Notes under the pieces: generated by a model
What the model saw: the letters and a program-made list of their open reading frames with translations, nothing else
The model's database searches: none
Told to the model about the DNA's origin: nothing
NCBI GenBank assembly: GCA_038325105.1
Contig: JBBQIR010000085.1
Location: 1-7,804 of the forward strand
DNA: 7,804 nt
Direction of reading: 5' to 3'
Source of the DNA: WSXY01 sp038325105
GTDB lineage: Bacteria; Actinomycetota; Coriobacteriia; Anaerosomatales; Anaerosomataceae
Shown: in pieces, positions 1 to 5,924 of the stretch
Numbering within the stretch: the first letter of the stretch is position 1
How the letters are laid out: every line of letters starts with the position of its first letter
Program-made: the position numbers and the translations under genes

Positions 1-113
1 GCAGCGTCCCCGCCGGTGTCATAGGAGTAATCCTGCGCGAACGCCGGAGCGGCGGCCATGAGGGCCATGATTCCGGTTGCGAGCGGGGCGGCAAACTTGA
101 GGGACTGCTTCAT
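1..113 (-). CDS. Exported protein of unknown function, 5' end only (runs off left edge)
   Basis: An ATG on the minus strand (bases 113-111) opens a frame that stays open to the window edge, giving 37 complete codons. The N-terminus is a textbook Sec signal peptide. It begins MKQSLKFAAPLATG, with two lysines in the n-region, followed by a hydrophobic core (IMALMAAA) and a signal peptidase I site of the AxA type (AFA, then QD) near residue 26. The mature start is QDYSYDTGGDA. A strong Shine-Dalgarno sequence lies six bases upstream. The gene is transcribed divergently from pgeF. In related genomes ftsZ often sits upstream of pgeF, so this gene marks a break in the usual order. Nothing visible identifies the family. 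The signal peptide and ribosome binding site make a real gene likely, but its function is unknown. Confidence 0.75.
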   Translation of the reverse strand, partial: MKQSLKFAAPLATGIMALMAAAPAFAQDYSYDTGGDA

Positions 114-119
114 TACGTG

Positions 120-127
120 TCACCCCC
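120..127 (-). promoter_or_regulatory. Ribosome binding site of the minus-strand exported-protein gene
   Basis: Read on the minus strand this is GGGGGTGA, one mismatch from the ideal GGAGGTGA. It ends six bases before the ATG at 113-111. It fixes the start of the edge gene and supports it being real. Confidence 0.65.
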
Positions 128-262
128 TCCCGGTAAGCAGCCGCATACGTAACGCTTGAGCGGCACGAGAGTAACGTGTCGCTTACAGTATGTAGTGTGC
201 CCTATTCGACGGACGTTTTGCCAGAGATTGCCGAATCAGTTCTCTCGAATATCAGATCAGTC

Positions 263-267
263 AGGAG
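263..267 (+). promoter_or_regulatory. Ribosome binding site that sets the pgeF start
   Basis: AGGAG lies seven bases before the ATG at 275. It selects this ATG over the GTG at 176, which is in frame but adds 33 residues with no family resemblance and has no comparable site. Confidence 0.7.
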
Positions 268-274
268 CAGGCTC

Positions 275-1087
275 ATGTTGACCCGCGTCGAACGAGGCGG
301 AGTGGCCGCTCATACGGATGAGCAACTGCGGTCTCGCTCCGGGATCGTCGTCGCATTCAGCGAGCGCGGCGGCGGCGTGAGCGATGCGCCGTACGCGAGT
401 CTGAATCTTGCGAGGCACGTTGGAGACGACCCTGCTGCGGTCGATGAGAACAGGCACCGGTTCCTCGATGCTATGGAGGTCGGTCACCACGCGGCAGCGC
501 TGACGACCGCCGAGCAGGTACACGGCGACGTTCTTGTCGAAATCACGGCATCGCTCGTCGGCAGCGGAGCACGTGCGGCGGGGGAGCGTGTGCCCGTTCC
601 CGGAGCGGACGCGCTCTGGACACGGGAAGTCGGCGTGCCGCTCATGCTCTTCTTTGCTGACTGTGTGCCGGTCGTGCTTGTGAGTGAATCTCCGCGCGCG
701 ATTGCGGTGGTTCATGCGGGGTGGCGCGGAGCACTGGCGGGCATTGTCGGGACGAGCGTGGCGGCACTCGGTAAGGCGGTTGGTGGCACCAGCGAGCTAA
801 GCGCCTACGTGGGTCCGCACATCGGCGAATGTTGTTACGAAGTCAGTCCGGAAATCGTGTCGCAATTCGGTAACATGTTTGTTACGATACCTCGGGCTTC
901 TGGCCGCCTCGATTTGGGAGCGGTCGTGGCCGAGGACCTGGACCGTGTGGGAATCTCGAGAGAGAACCAGTGGCACCTCGGAATCTGCACCGCACACAAC
1001 ACGGAAAGCTACTTCTCCTACCGGGCCGAGGGTCGCAGTGGGCGTCACGCCGCATTCGCGATGCTCGAACCACGGTTACGCTCCTGA
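275..1087 (+). CDS. pgeF: PgeF/YlmD (YfiH) family Cu-oxidase_4 (laccase-like) domain protein
   Basis: The product is a 270-residue cytoplasmic protein with one YfiH/PgeF (DUF152) domain over nearly its whole length. Family landmarks are visible: FSERGGGVSDAPYASLNL (28-45), HVGDDP (48-53), AEQVHGD (79-85), ADCVPV (128-133), VVHAGWRG (145-152), GPHIGECCYEV (180-190), CTAHNTESYFSYR (238-250) and GRHAAFAML near the end. H83, C130 and H147 are the expected metal-binding catalytic residues. Members are known as zinc-dependent purine nucleoside phosphorylase/adenosine deaminases. E. coli YfiH/PgeF is described as a peptidoglycan editing factor, and older databases call the family polyphenol oxidase or laccase. 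Which activity holds here cannot be read from sequence. The ATG at 275 is chosen because AGGAG precedes it and the length then fits the family. In Gram-positives the gene usually sits between ftsZ and yggS; here yggS is over 4 kb away because the pst genes intervene. Confidence 0.93.
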   Translation: MLTRVERGGVAAHTDEQLRSRSGIVVAFSERGGGVSDAPYASLNLARHVGDDPAAVDENRHRFLDAMEVGHHAAALTTAEQVHGDVLVEITASLVGSGARAAGERVPVPGADALWTREVGVPLMLFFADCVPVVLVSESPRAIAVVHAGWRGALAGIVGTSVAALGKAVGGTSELSAYVGPHIGECCYEVSPEIVSQFGNMFVTIPRASGRLDLGAVVAEDLDRVGISRENQWHLGICTAHNTESYFSYRAEGRSGRHAAFAMLEPRLRS

Positions 1088-1896
1088 CTCTTCTGACCCT
1101 CCTCGTCGTTCCGCTCACGGGCTGTTCCGAGGGGTCAACGGCAGACCGCCAGTTGATCGTTACGGGCTCCACGACGATCCTGCCTATTGCCGAGGTCGCC
1201 GCCGAGGACTACCATACCGCGCACCCAGACCAGGACGTGCTCGTGAGCGGCGTCGGTTCCTCGGCCGGAATCGAGAACGTGTCGTCGGGGACGAGTGACA
1301 TCGGTACGTCTTCGCGTGAACTCAAGGATGAAGAGCTCGATCTGGGGCTCGTGGACACGCCGGTCGCCTACGATGCGATCGCGGTAATCGTGAACCCTTC
1401 TAATCCCGTGAAATCGCTCACCACCGCGCAGGTCAAGGCGATCTTCCAAGGCAAGATCACCAACTGGAGCGAGGTCGGCGGTCCGGATCTGGCCATCGGG
1501 CTCGTGAACCGCGACGAGGCTTCCGGCACGCGCGAGGCGTTCAGCAAGATCGTCCTCGACAAGGAGCGCTTCGATCCGACCGCGGTCATCCTACCCGGCA
1601 CCGGCCAGGTTCGCTCCGTGGTGGCGCAGGAACCTCGTGCAATCGGCTACATTTCGCTCGGCTTCGTCAACGACAGCGTGAAGGCCCTGATGGTGGACGG
1701 CGTTGTGGCATCTGAGAAGACCGTCGTCAACGGCGAGTATCCCATCCAGCGCATCTTGCACATGTTCACGAAGGGCGCGCCGAGCGGCCTGGCGAAGACG
1801 TACATGGACTTCGTGCTGTCGGCCGATATTCAGGAGAGCGTGGTTCGCGACGCGGGCTTCATCCCGATCACGGCGCGGGAGGTGTCCGGTGACTGA
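970..1896 (+). CDS. pstS: PstS, phosphate-binding lipoprotein of the Pst ABC transporter (start uncertain)
   Basis: This is the extracytoplasmic phosphate-binding subunit, anchored to the outer face of the membrane by lipid. The hydrophobic TLLTLLTLLVVPL is followed by the lipobox LTGC; the Cys codon is at 1123-1125 and gives a mature protein of about 257 residues. Counted from 970, the phosphate-site loops are GSTTILP (66-72), SGTSDIGTSSR (106-116) and NRDEASGTREAF (180-191), and FQGKITNWSEVGG (159-171) is typical of PstS. The start is a real problem. GTG 970 is the only ATG/GTG/TTG in frame before the lipobox. It overlaps pgeF by 118 bases, has a weak ribosome site and adds an odd 33-residue leader. 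ATT at 1054 would give an ideal 24-residue lipoprotein signal (IRDARTTVTLL...), but it is a rare initiator with no clear Shine-Dalgarno. Coordinates use GTG 970 as the only conventional start. The product is certain; the start is not. Confidence 0.88.
   Translation: MAPRNLHRTQHGKLLLLPGRGSQWASRRIRDARTTVTLLTLLTLLVVPLTGCSEGSTADRQLIVTGSTTILPIAEVAAEDYHTAHPDQDVLVSGVGSSAGIENVSSGTSDIGTSSRELKDEELDLGLVDTPVAYDAIAVIVNPSNPVKSLTTAQVKAIFQGKITNWSEVGGPDLAIGLVNRDEASGTREAFSKIVLDKERFDPTAVILPGTGQVRSVVAQEPRAIGYISLGFVNDSVKALMVDGVVASEKTVVNGEYPIQRILHMFTKGAPSGLAKTYMDFVLSADIQESVVRDAGFIPITAREVSGD
1878..1882 (+). promoter_or_regulatory. Ribosome binding site that sets the pstC start
   Basis: GGAGG lies inside the last codons of pstS, six bases before the GTG at 1889. 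It supports that GTG as the pstC start. The open frame reaches back to 1703, but the extension lies within pstS and does not look like protein. Confidence 0.65.
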
Positions 1897-2845
1897 GTCC
1901 TCGGATCTCGACATTCGCGATGACGCGCAGGATGGTGCGATGCCGCTCGTTCGCGGCGACTTGAGCAACCTCAAGCTCGTTTCGCGAGCGACGTACATCA
2001 AAGAGGCGGCGCTTCAGAACCTCTTTCTGCTGTGCGCGTTGCTCGCGGTTGCCGGCGTCGCGCTCATATTCGTGTTCGTCGGGTATCGCGGATGGCCGGT
2101 CTTCATCGAGGTCGGTTTCAAGGACTTCCTGTTCGGTATGGAGTGGCTGCCTTCTGAGGGCCTCTTCGGCATACTGCCGCTCTTCGTCGGTTCGATCGTG
2201 GTGACGATCGGTGCACTCCTGCTTGGGACGCCGATTGCTGTCGGGGCAGCGGTGTTCCTCTCGGAAATCGCGCCCCCGAAGGTGCGTTCCATCGTGCGGC
2301 CGGCGATCGAGCTGCTCGCAGGCGTGCCGTCGGTCGTGTACGGCTTCTTCGGGCTACTCATCCTGCGCCCGATCGTGGCGGACCTCACCGGTGGCCTCGG
2401 ATTCGGACCGCTGACCGCGTGGATCATTCTCGCAATCATGATCGTGCCAACGATCGCCACGCTCACCGAGGACGCGCTCCACTCCATCCCCAACGGCGTG
2501 CGCGAGGCATCGTATGCGATGGGTGCGACGACATGGCAGACGATCTCGCGGGTGCTCCTGCCTGCGGCGAAGATCGGCATCGTCGATGCGGTCATCCTCG
2601 GCATGGGACGCGCGATCGGCGAGACCATGGCGGTTCTCATGGTCGTGGGCAATGCGCCCGGGTTCTTCCGCGGTATGGGTGCGCCGCTCTCAACGCTCAC
2701 GAGCCAGATCGTCATGGACATGCCGTACGCGTCGGGAATGCACCGAACGGCGCTCTTCGGGATGGCGATCATATTGTTCCTCGTCTCCATGGGTCTCGTG
2801 GCCACAGTGCGGTTGCTGTCGCGGTTGCGTGAGGAGGGTTCGTGA
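1889..2845 (+). CDS. pstC: PstC, phosphate ABC transporter permease
   Basis: A 318-residue inner-membrane permease that pairs with PstA to form the phosphate channel. After a soluble, acidic 40-residue N-terminus there are six predicted membrane segments, near residues 43-65, 94-117, 141-160, 175-193, 230-256 and 288-309. ELLAGVPSVVYGFFGLLIL (141-159) is a PstC hallmark. The cytoplasmic EAA loop that docks on the ATPase is intact (REASYAMGATTWQT, about 205-218), followed by GMGRAIGETMAV (238-249). The GTG start at 1889 overlaps the end of pstS by eight bases and has a good ribosome site, which implies translational coupling. The length is normal for the family. The acidic N-terminal extension before the first membrane segment is somewhat long, but such extensions occur in Gram-positive PstC. 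Confidence 0.96.
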   Translation: MTESSDLDIRDDAQDGAMPLVRGDLSNLKLVSRATYIKEAALQNLFLLCALLAVAGVALIFVFVGYRGWPVFIEVGFKDFLFGMEWLPSEGLFGILPLFVGSIVVTIGALLLGTPIAVGAAVFLSEIAPPKVRSIVRPAIELLAGVPSVVYGFFGLLILRPIVADLTGGLGFGPLTAWIILAIMIVPTIATLTEDALHSIPNGVREASYAMGATTWQTISRVLLPAAKIGIVDAVILGMGRAIGETMAVLMVVGNAPGFFRGMGAPLSTLTSQIVMDMPYASGMHRTALFGMAIILFLVSMGLVATVRLLSRLREEGS

Positions 2846-3678
2846 GAGACGCCAAGCACATCACGAACACCATCGCGCTTGCGGTGTTCTGGATCGCGGG
2901 CCTGACGACGGTCGTCGTTCTTGGCGCGGTCATCCTCTACGTGTTCGTGAACGGCATCGGGCACATCAGCCCGGAGTTCATCTTCAGTCGGCCGCACGGC
3001 GTCAACGCCGAGGGTGGCATCTGGCCGATGATCGTTGCGACGATGTACGTCACGGGTCTGGCGATGCTCATCGTCACGCCGATCGCCGTGCTTGCAGCGG
3101 TCTACCTTGCCGAGTACGCGGTGCAGGGCCGACTTGTTCGTATGATCCGGTTCGCGGCTGACACACTTGCCGGCGTCCCGTCGATCGTCATGGGTCTGTT
3201 CGGCCTCGCATTCTTTGTGGAGGGTCTTGGGATCGGGTTCTCGGTCCTCTCGGGCGCTCTCGCGCTCTCCTTCCTCATGCTCCCGATCGTGATGCGCACC
3301 ACCGAGGAAGCGATCCGCTCGGTTCCCAAGTACATCAGGTGGGGTTCGTACGGCCTCGGCGCGACGAAGTGGCAGACTGTCAGCCGGATCGTCATCCCGG
3401 CTGCCATGTCGCGCATCATCACCGGCATCATCCTTGCGACGGGGCGGGCGGTCGGTGAAACCGCCGTCGTGATCTTCACGATGGGCACGATGATCTTTAC
3501 CCCGGTGCTGCCCACCGATCCCGGTCGATCGATGACCGTGCACCTGTACCAGATGGCCATGGAAGGCATCAACCTGCCGGCCGCATTCGGAACGGCGCTG
3601 CTCCTCATGGTGATGATCTTGTTCTTCAACCTTTCGGCCCGATGGCTGCTCCGCAGAAACAGGAGGATGCAGGGATGA
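2842..3678 (+). CDS. pstA: PstA, phosphate ABC transporter permease
   Basis: A 278-residue inner-membrane permease, the second half of the Pst channel. It shows the usual pattern: a first hydrophobic segment near 12-36, a periplasmic stretch (ISPEFIFSRP, 42-51), then segments near 64-88, 107-127, 134-151, 190-218 and 247-265. Typical motifs are ADTLAGVPSIVMGLFGL (106-122), LPIVMRTTEEAIRSVP (147-162) and ATGRAVGETAVV (199-210). The EAA loop is unusual. Where most relatives have REA or REG before the S/A-x-x-LGA core, this protein reads RWGSYGLGATKWQT (166-179), so the conserved Glu is a Trp. The GTG start at 2842 overlaps the pstC stop in a GTGA, with AGGAGG at 2832-2837 just upstream, so it is coupled to pstC. 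The identification is secure. Confidence 0.95.
   Translation: MRDAKHITNTIALAVFWIAGLTTVVVLGAVILYVFVNGIGHISPEFIFSRPHGVNAEGGIWPMIVATMYVTGLAMLIVTPIAVLAAVYLAEYAVQGRLVRMIRFAADTLAGVPSIVMGLFGLAFFVEGLGIGFSVLSGALALSFLMLPIVMRTTEEAIRSVPKYIRWGSYGLGATKWQTVSRIVIPAAMSRIITGIILATGRAVGETAVVIFTMGTMIFTPVLPTDPGRSMTVHLYQMAMEGINLPAAFGTALLLMVMILFFNLSARWLLRRNRRMQG
3661..3666 (+). promoter_or_regulatory. Ribosome binding site that sets the pstB start
   Basis: A perfect AGGAGG inside the end of pstA, eight bases before the ATG at 3675. It selects that ATG over the longer frame opening at 3642, whose extra residues lie wholly within pstA. Confidence 0.7.
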
Positions 3679-4499
3679 ACCACACCCTCGCAGAACATCA
3701 GCCCGGCTACGTGCCGGCTGCCGAACCGTCCGTGAAGATCGCCGTTCGCGGCCTGAACTTCTTCTACGGCGACTTTCAGGCGCTGTCGGATATCACCTGT
3801 GATATCAACGACAACGCGGTGACAGCGTTCATCGGCCCATCCGGGTGCGGCAAGTCGACCTTCCTGCGGTGCTTCAACCGCATGAACGACCTCATCATCG
3901 GCACGAAGGTCGAAGGGTTGATCACGCTTGACGGCCAGGACATCTACGCTCAGGGCGTCGATCCGGTCGACCTCCGTCGTCGCATCGGCATGATCTTCCA
4001 GCAGCCGAACCCGTTCCCGATGTCGATCTACGACAACGTCGCCTACGGGCCGCGGCTGCACGGGATGAAGAAGAAGGCCGACCTCGACGAGGTCGTCGAG
4101 AAATCGCTCAAGCGAGCAAACGTGTGGAAAGAGGTCAAGGACATCCTCGGCAGGGGCGGGCTTACGCTCTCGGGCGGACAGCAACAGCGCCTCTGCATCG
4201 CACGCGTGCTGGCGGTGCAGCCCGACGTGCTTCTCATGGACGAGCCGTGCTCGGCGATCGACCCCACGAGCGTCCAGAAGATCGAGGACCTCATGGCCGA
4301 GCTCAAGAGTTCGGTCACGATCATCATCGTGACCCACAACATGCAGCAGGCTGCCCGTGTGAGCGACGAGACGGCGTTCTTCTTGCAGGAGGTAATGGGG
4401 GAGCCGGCCGTCCTCGTCGAGTTCGGACGGACTGCCGAGATATTCACCAGTCCCAAAGATAAGCGAACTGAGGACTACATCACGGGGCGCTTCGGGTAG
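3675..4499 (+). CDS. pstB: PstB, phosphate ABC transporter ATP-binding protein
   Basis: A 274-residue cytoplasmic ATPase that drives phosphate import through PstC/PstA. All nucleotide-binding elements are present in order: Walker A GPSGCGKST (54-62), Q-loop IFQQPNPFPMS (107-117), ABC signature LSGGQQQR (165-172), Walker B VLLMDEP (185-191), D-loop SAID (193-196, a mild variant of SALD) and the switch histidine VTHNM (219-223). FNRMNDL (67-73) after Walker A and the ending RTEDYITGRFG are characteristic of PstB rather than other ABC ATPases. The N-terminal 20 residues are a slightly long, probably disordered leader. Its ATG overlaps the pstA stop (ATGA). No terminator follows the stop, so some read-through into phoU is expected. 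Confidence 0.97.
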   Translation: MNHTLAEHQPGYVPAAEPSVKIAVRGLNFFYGDFQALSDITCDINDNAVTAFIGPSGCGKSTFLRCFNRMNDLIIGTKVEGLITLDGQDIYAQGVDPVDLRRRIGMIFQQPNPFPMSIYDNVAYGPRLHGMKKKADLDEVVEKSLKRANVWKEVKDILGRGGLTLSGGQQQRLCIARVLAVQPDVLLMDEPCSAIDPTSVQKIEDLMAELKSSVTIIIVTHNMQQAARVSDETAFFLQEVMGEPAVLVEFGRTAEIFTSPKDKRTEDYITGRFG

Positions 4500-4507
4500 G
4501 GAGCGGC

Positions 4508-4513
4508 TATAAT
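4508..4513 (+). promoter_or_regulatory. Possible -10 element of a separate phoU promoter
   Basis: A perfect TATAAT lies nine bases after the pstB stop and 38 bases before the phoU start, which would put a transcript start near 4519-4521. No good -35 lies 16-18 bases upstream (the position falls in GC-rich pstB codons) and there is no extended TG motif, so on its own it would be a weak or activator-dependent promoter. In such a GC-rich sequence an exact match in an intergenic gap is suggestive but not proof. Confidence 0.4.
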
Positions 4514-4520
4514 CGGGTCA

Positions 4521-4537
4521 ATACCGATCCATACCGA
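4521..4537 (+). repeat. 10-base-period direct repeat upstream of phoU
   Basis: ATACCGA occurs at 4521-4527 and again at 4531-4537, separated by TCC. The two copies lie on the same face of the helix, directly after the putative TATAAT, where a bound protein would block or modulate initiation. Known Pho boxes are direct repeats of about 11-base period with other sequences (CTGTCAT-type or GTTCACC-type), so this is not a recognisable Pho box. The function is inferred from position only. Confidence 0.4.
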
Positions 4538-4551
4538 AGTGGAGTCCCCAG

Positions 4552-5214
4552 ATGCGTGAGAATTTCCGGCAAGAGATGAGGGACCTCAAGGGCAGCGTGC
4601 TTGAGATAGGCCGCTCGATCGTCGACGTCACTAAGCAGGCGGTGAAGGCACTCGTCGACGGGGATGTCGATCTTGCCGAGCAGGTCATCGCGAACGACGA
4701 CGACATCGATGTCCGCTGTCTCGCGATCGAGGAGCACTCGCTCGAGATCATCGCCACGCAGTTCCCGGTCGCACGTGACCTGCGGCTACTGCACTCCCTC
4801 GGCTACATAGCGATGCACTTCGAACGCATGGGCGACCTCGGCGTGAACATCTCGAAGGCAGCCCGCCGCACCGCAAGCAGGCGCGGGCCGCAGACGCTCT
4901 ACGATCTCATCCAGGCGCAAGGCAATCTCGTGCACCGCGTGCTTGAAGCGATGCTCGAGGCGCTTGAGAAGAACGACCTCGAGCTTGCCCGTAAGCTGCA
5001 GGATCTCGACGAGCCGATCGACCATCTCTTCAAGCAGTTCTTCCGCGAACTGGCGCGGCTGCAGGAAGAGGAAGATATCGAGTGGGCGAGTTCTATGGTG
5101 CTCGCATCCCGGTATCTCGAGCGCATCGCGGATCACGCCGTCGATATCGGCGATCGCATCACCTACATGGTCACCGGACAGTTCGAAGCGCCTGCCGAAG
5201 AGGAAGAGGCGTAA
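4552..5214 (+). CDS. phoU: PhoU, phosphate signalling and transport regulator
   Basis: A 220-residue, all-helical cytoplasmic protein made of two three-helix PhoU repeats. In well-studied bacteria PhoU restrains the Pst transporter and passes its state to the PhoR sensor kinase. Each repeat carries a metal-cluster motif: FERMGDLGVNI (90-100, E91 and D95) and YLERIADHAVDIGDR (188-202, E190, D194, D198). QFPVARDLRLL (70-80) is also typical of the family. The C-terminus ends in an acidic tail (EEEEA). The ATG at 4552 has GGAG seven bases upstream. The gene follows pstB by 52 bases, the usual place for phoU, but that gap carries its own TATAAT and a direct repeat, so phoU and the genes after it may be transcribed partly independently. 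No phoR/phoB is visible in the window, so the signalling partner must lie elsewhere. Confidence 0.95.
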   Translation: MRENFRQEMRDLKGSVLEIGRSIVDVTKQAVKALVDGDVDLAEQVIANDDDIDVRCLAIEEHSLEIIATQFPVARDLRLLHSLGYIAMHFERMGDLGVNISKAARRTASRRGPQTLYDLIQAQGNLVHRVLEAMLEALEKNDLELARKLQDLDEPIDHLFKQFFRELARLQEEEDIEWASSMVLASRYLERIADHAVDIGDRITYMVTGQFEAPAEEEEA

Positions 5215-5221
5215 GCGACCC

Positions 5222-5899
5222 TTGAGCGCGATTGCCGAGCGATACGCGGCCGCGCGTCGGTCGGTGCATGATGCCGCCGATGCAGCCGGACGCGACCCCG
5301 ACGACATCACGATCGTCGCCGTGACTAAGCACGTGGGCGTCGTCGAAGTTCGCCAGGCGATCTCTGCGGGGTGCGTCGACTTCGGCGAGAACCGCGTTCA
5401 GGAGTTCCTCGGCAAGTACGGCTTGTTCCCGGATGTGAACTGGCATTTCATCGGCACGCTGCAGACGAACAAGGCGAAGGACGTCGTCGGCCGCGCGCGG
5501 CTCATTCACTCGGTGGACAGTCTGAGGCTGCTCGAGCACATCGATCGCGTGGCCGAGACGCACGGAGTCGTGCAGGACGTTTTGCTGCAGGTGAACGTCT
5601 CGGGAGAGGCGAGCAAGCACGGCATGACCGCCGAGGAGGCAGAGGAGGCGCTGCGCGCGTCGCTCGAGTTACCTGCGGTCAACGTGACCGGTCTCATGAC
5701 GATAGCGCCGTACGCGCGTCCTGAGGACATCAGGTGGGTATTCCGCGACACGGCGCGGCTCTTTGCCTCGCTTGCCGCGATGCGCTTCAATGACATAGAA
5801 CTGAGCGAACTCTCGATGGGCATGACAAATGACTACAAAGTCGCCATCGAGGAAGGTTCGACGATCATTCGAATCGGGACCGCGATTTTCGGCCGATGA
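5222..5899 (+). CDS. yggS: YggS/PROSC (PLPBP) family pyridoxal-phosphate homeostasis protein
   Basis: A 225-residue cytoplasmic PLP-binding protein with the alanine-racemase-like TIM-barrel fold and no known catalytic activity of its own. Family members buffer PLP and influence amino-acid metabolism. The PLP lysine is K36 in VAVTKHV (32-38). Other landmarks are FGENRVQEF (54-62), WHFIGTLQTNKAK (74-86), HSVDS (96-100), VNVSGEASKHGM (124-135), GLMTIAP (157-163), LSMGMTNDYKVAIEEGST (197-214) and RIGTAIFG (217-224). The start is TTG at 5222, which gives the family's usual N-terminus (SAIAERYAAARRSV...). The alternative GTG at 5264 would cut into the first helix. The ribosome site (GAGG at 5206-5209, inside the phoU end) is 12 bases away, rather far, so coupling to phoU, which ends seven bases upstream, probably matters. 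The normal upstream neighbour, pgeF, has been displaced by the pst genes. Confidence 0.93.
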   Translation: MSAIAERYAAARRSVHDAADAAGRDPDDITIVAVTKHVGVVEVRQAISAGCVDFGENRVQEFLGKYGLFPDVNWHFIGTLQTNKAKDVVGRARLIHSVDSLRLLEHIDRVAETHGVVQDVLLQVNVSGEASKHGMTAEEAEEALRASLELPAVNVTGLMTIAPYARPEDIRWVFRDTARLFASLAAMRFNDIELSELSMGMTNDYKVAIEEGSTIIRIGTAIFGR

Positions 5900-5913
5900 C
5901 AAACGCGTAGGCG

Positions 5914-5918
5914 AGGAG
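5914..5918 (+). promoter_or_regulatory. Ribosome binding site that sets the sepF start
   Basis: AGGAG lies six bases before the GTG at 5925. It selects that GTG over the frame opening at 5829, whose extra residues overlap the end of yggS and do not resemble SepF. Confidence 0.7.
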
Positions 5919-5924
5919 ACGACT

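Larger units (their letters stand above)
114..274. other. Divergent intergenic region between the exported-protein gene and pgeF
   Basis: These 161 bases separate the two divergent starts and must carry the promoters for both directions. I could not find a convincing paired -35/-10 on either strand. Short related words recur: ACGTGTC at 115-121 and 174-180, and GTAACG at 149-154 and 171-176, with the palindrome TACGTA at 146-151. They could be operator half-sites, but they are short enough to be chance. The part from about 175 to 260 is more AT-rich than the flanking genes, as expected of a promoter region. A GTG at 176 opens in frame with pgeF but lacks a ribosome binding site, so this stretch is treated as non-coding. 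Confidence 0.5.

Noticed and set aside
176..274. N-terminal extension of pgeF from GTG 176
   Set aside because: There is no ribosome site at 176, whereas ATG 275 has AGGAG at ideal spacing. The extension has no family resemblance.
1061..1087. Programmed -1 frameshift fusing PgeF to PstS
   Set aside because: No slippery heptamer or downstream hairpin is visible, and a cytoplasmic enzyme fused ahead of a lipoprotein signal makes no sense. It is kept only as one option under the start-codon finding.
2014..3543. Long open frame on the minus strand opposite pstC and pstA
   Set aside because: Its translation is dominated by Arg, Asp, His and Pro-rich runs typical of the antisense of GC-rich genes, and the plus strand carries two unmistakable permeases with ribosome sites.
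3102..4337. Long open frame on the minus strand opposite pstA and pstB
   Set aside because: Same antisense composition artefact; the plus strand encodes PstA and PstB with all motifs intact.
4500..4551. Intrinsic terminator after pstB
   Set aside because: The gap has no stable hairpin followed by a T run, only weak short complementarity around CGGGTCAATACCG.
970..5214. The pst block as a recent mobile insertion
   Set aside because: No transposase, integrase, flanking repeat or tRNA is visible at its edges, and base composition matches the neighbouring genes, so recent transfer is not supported.
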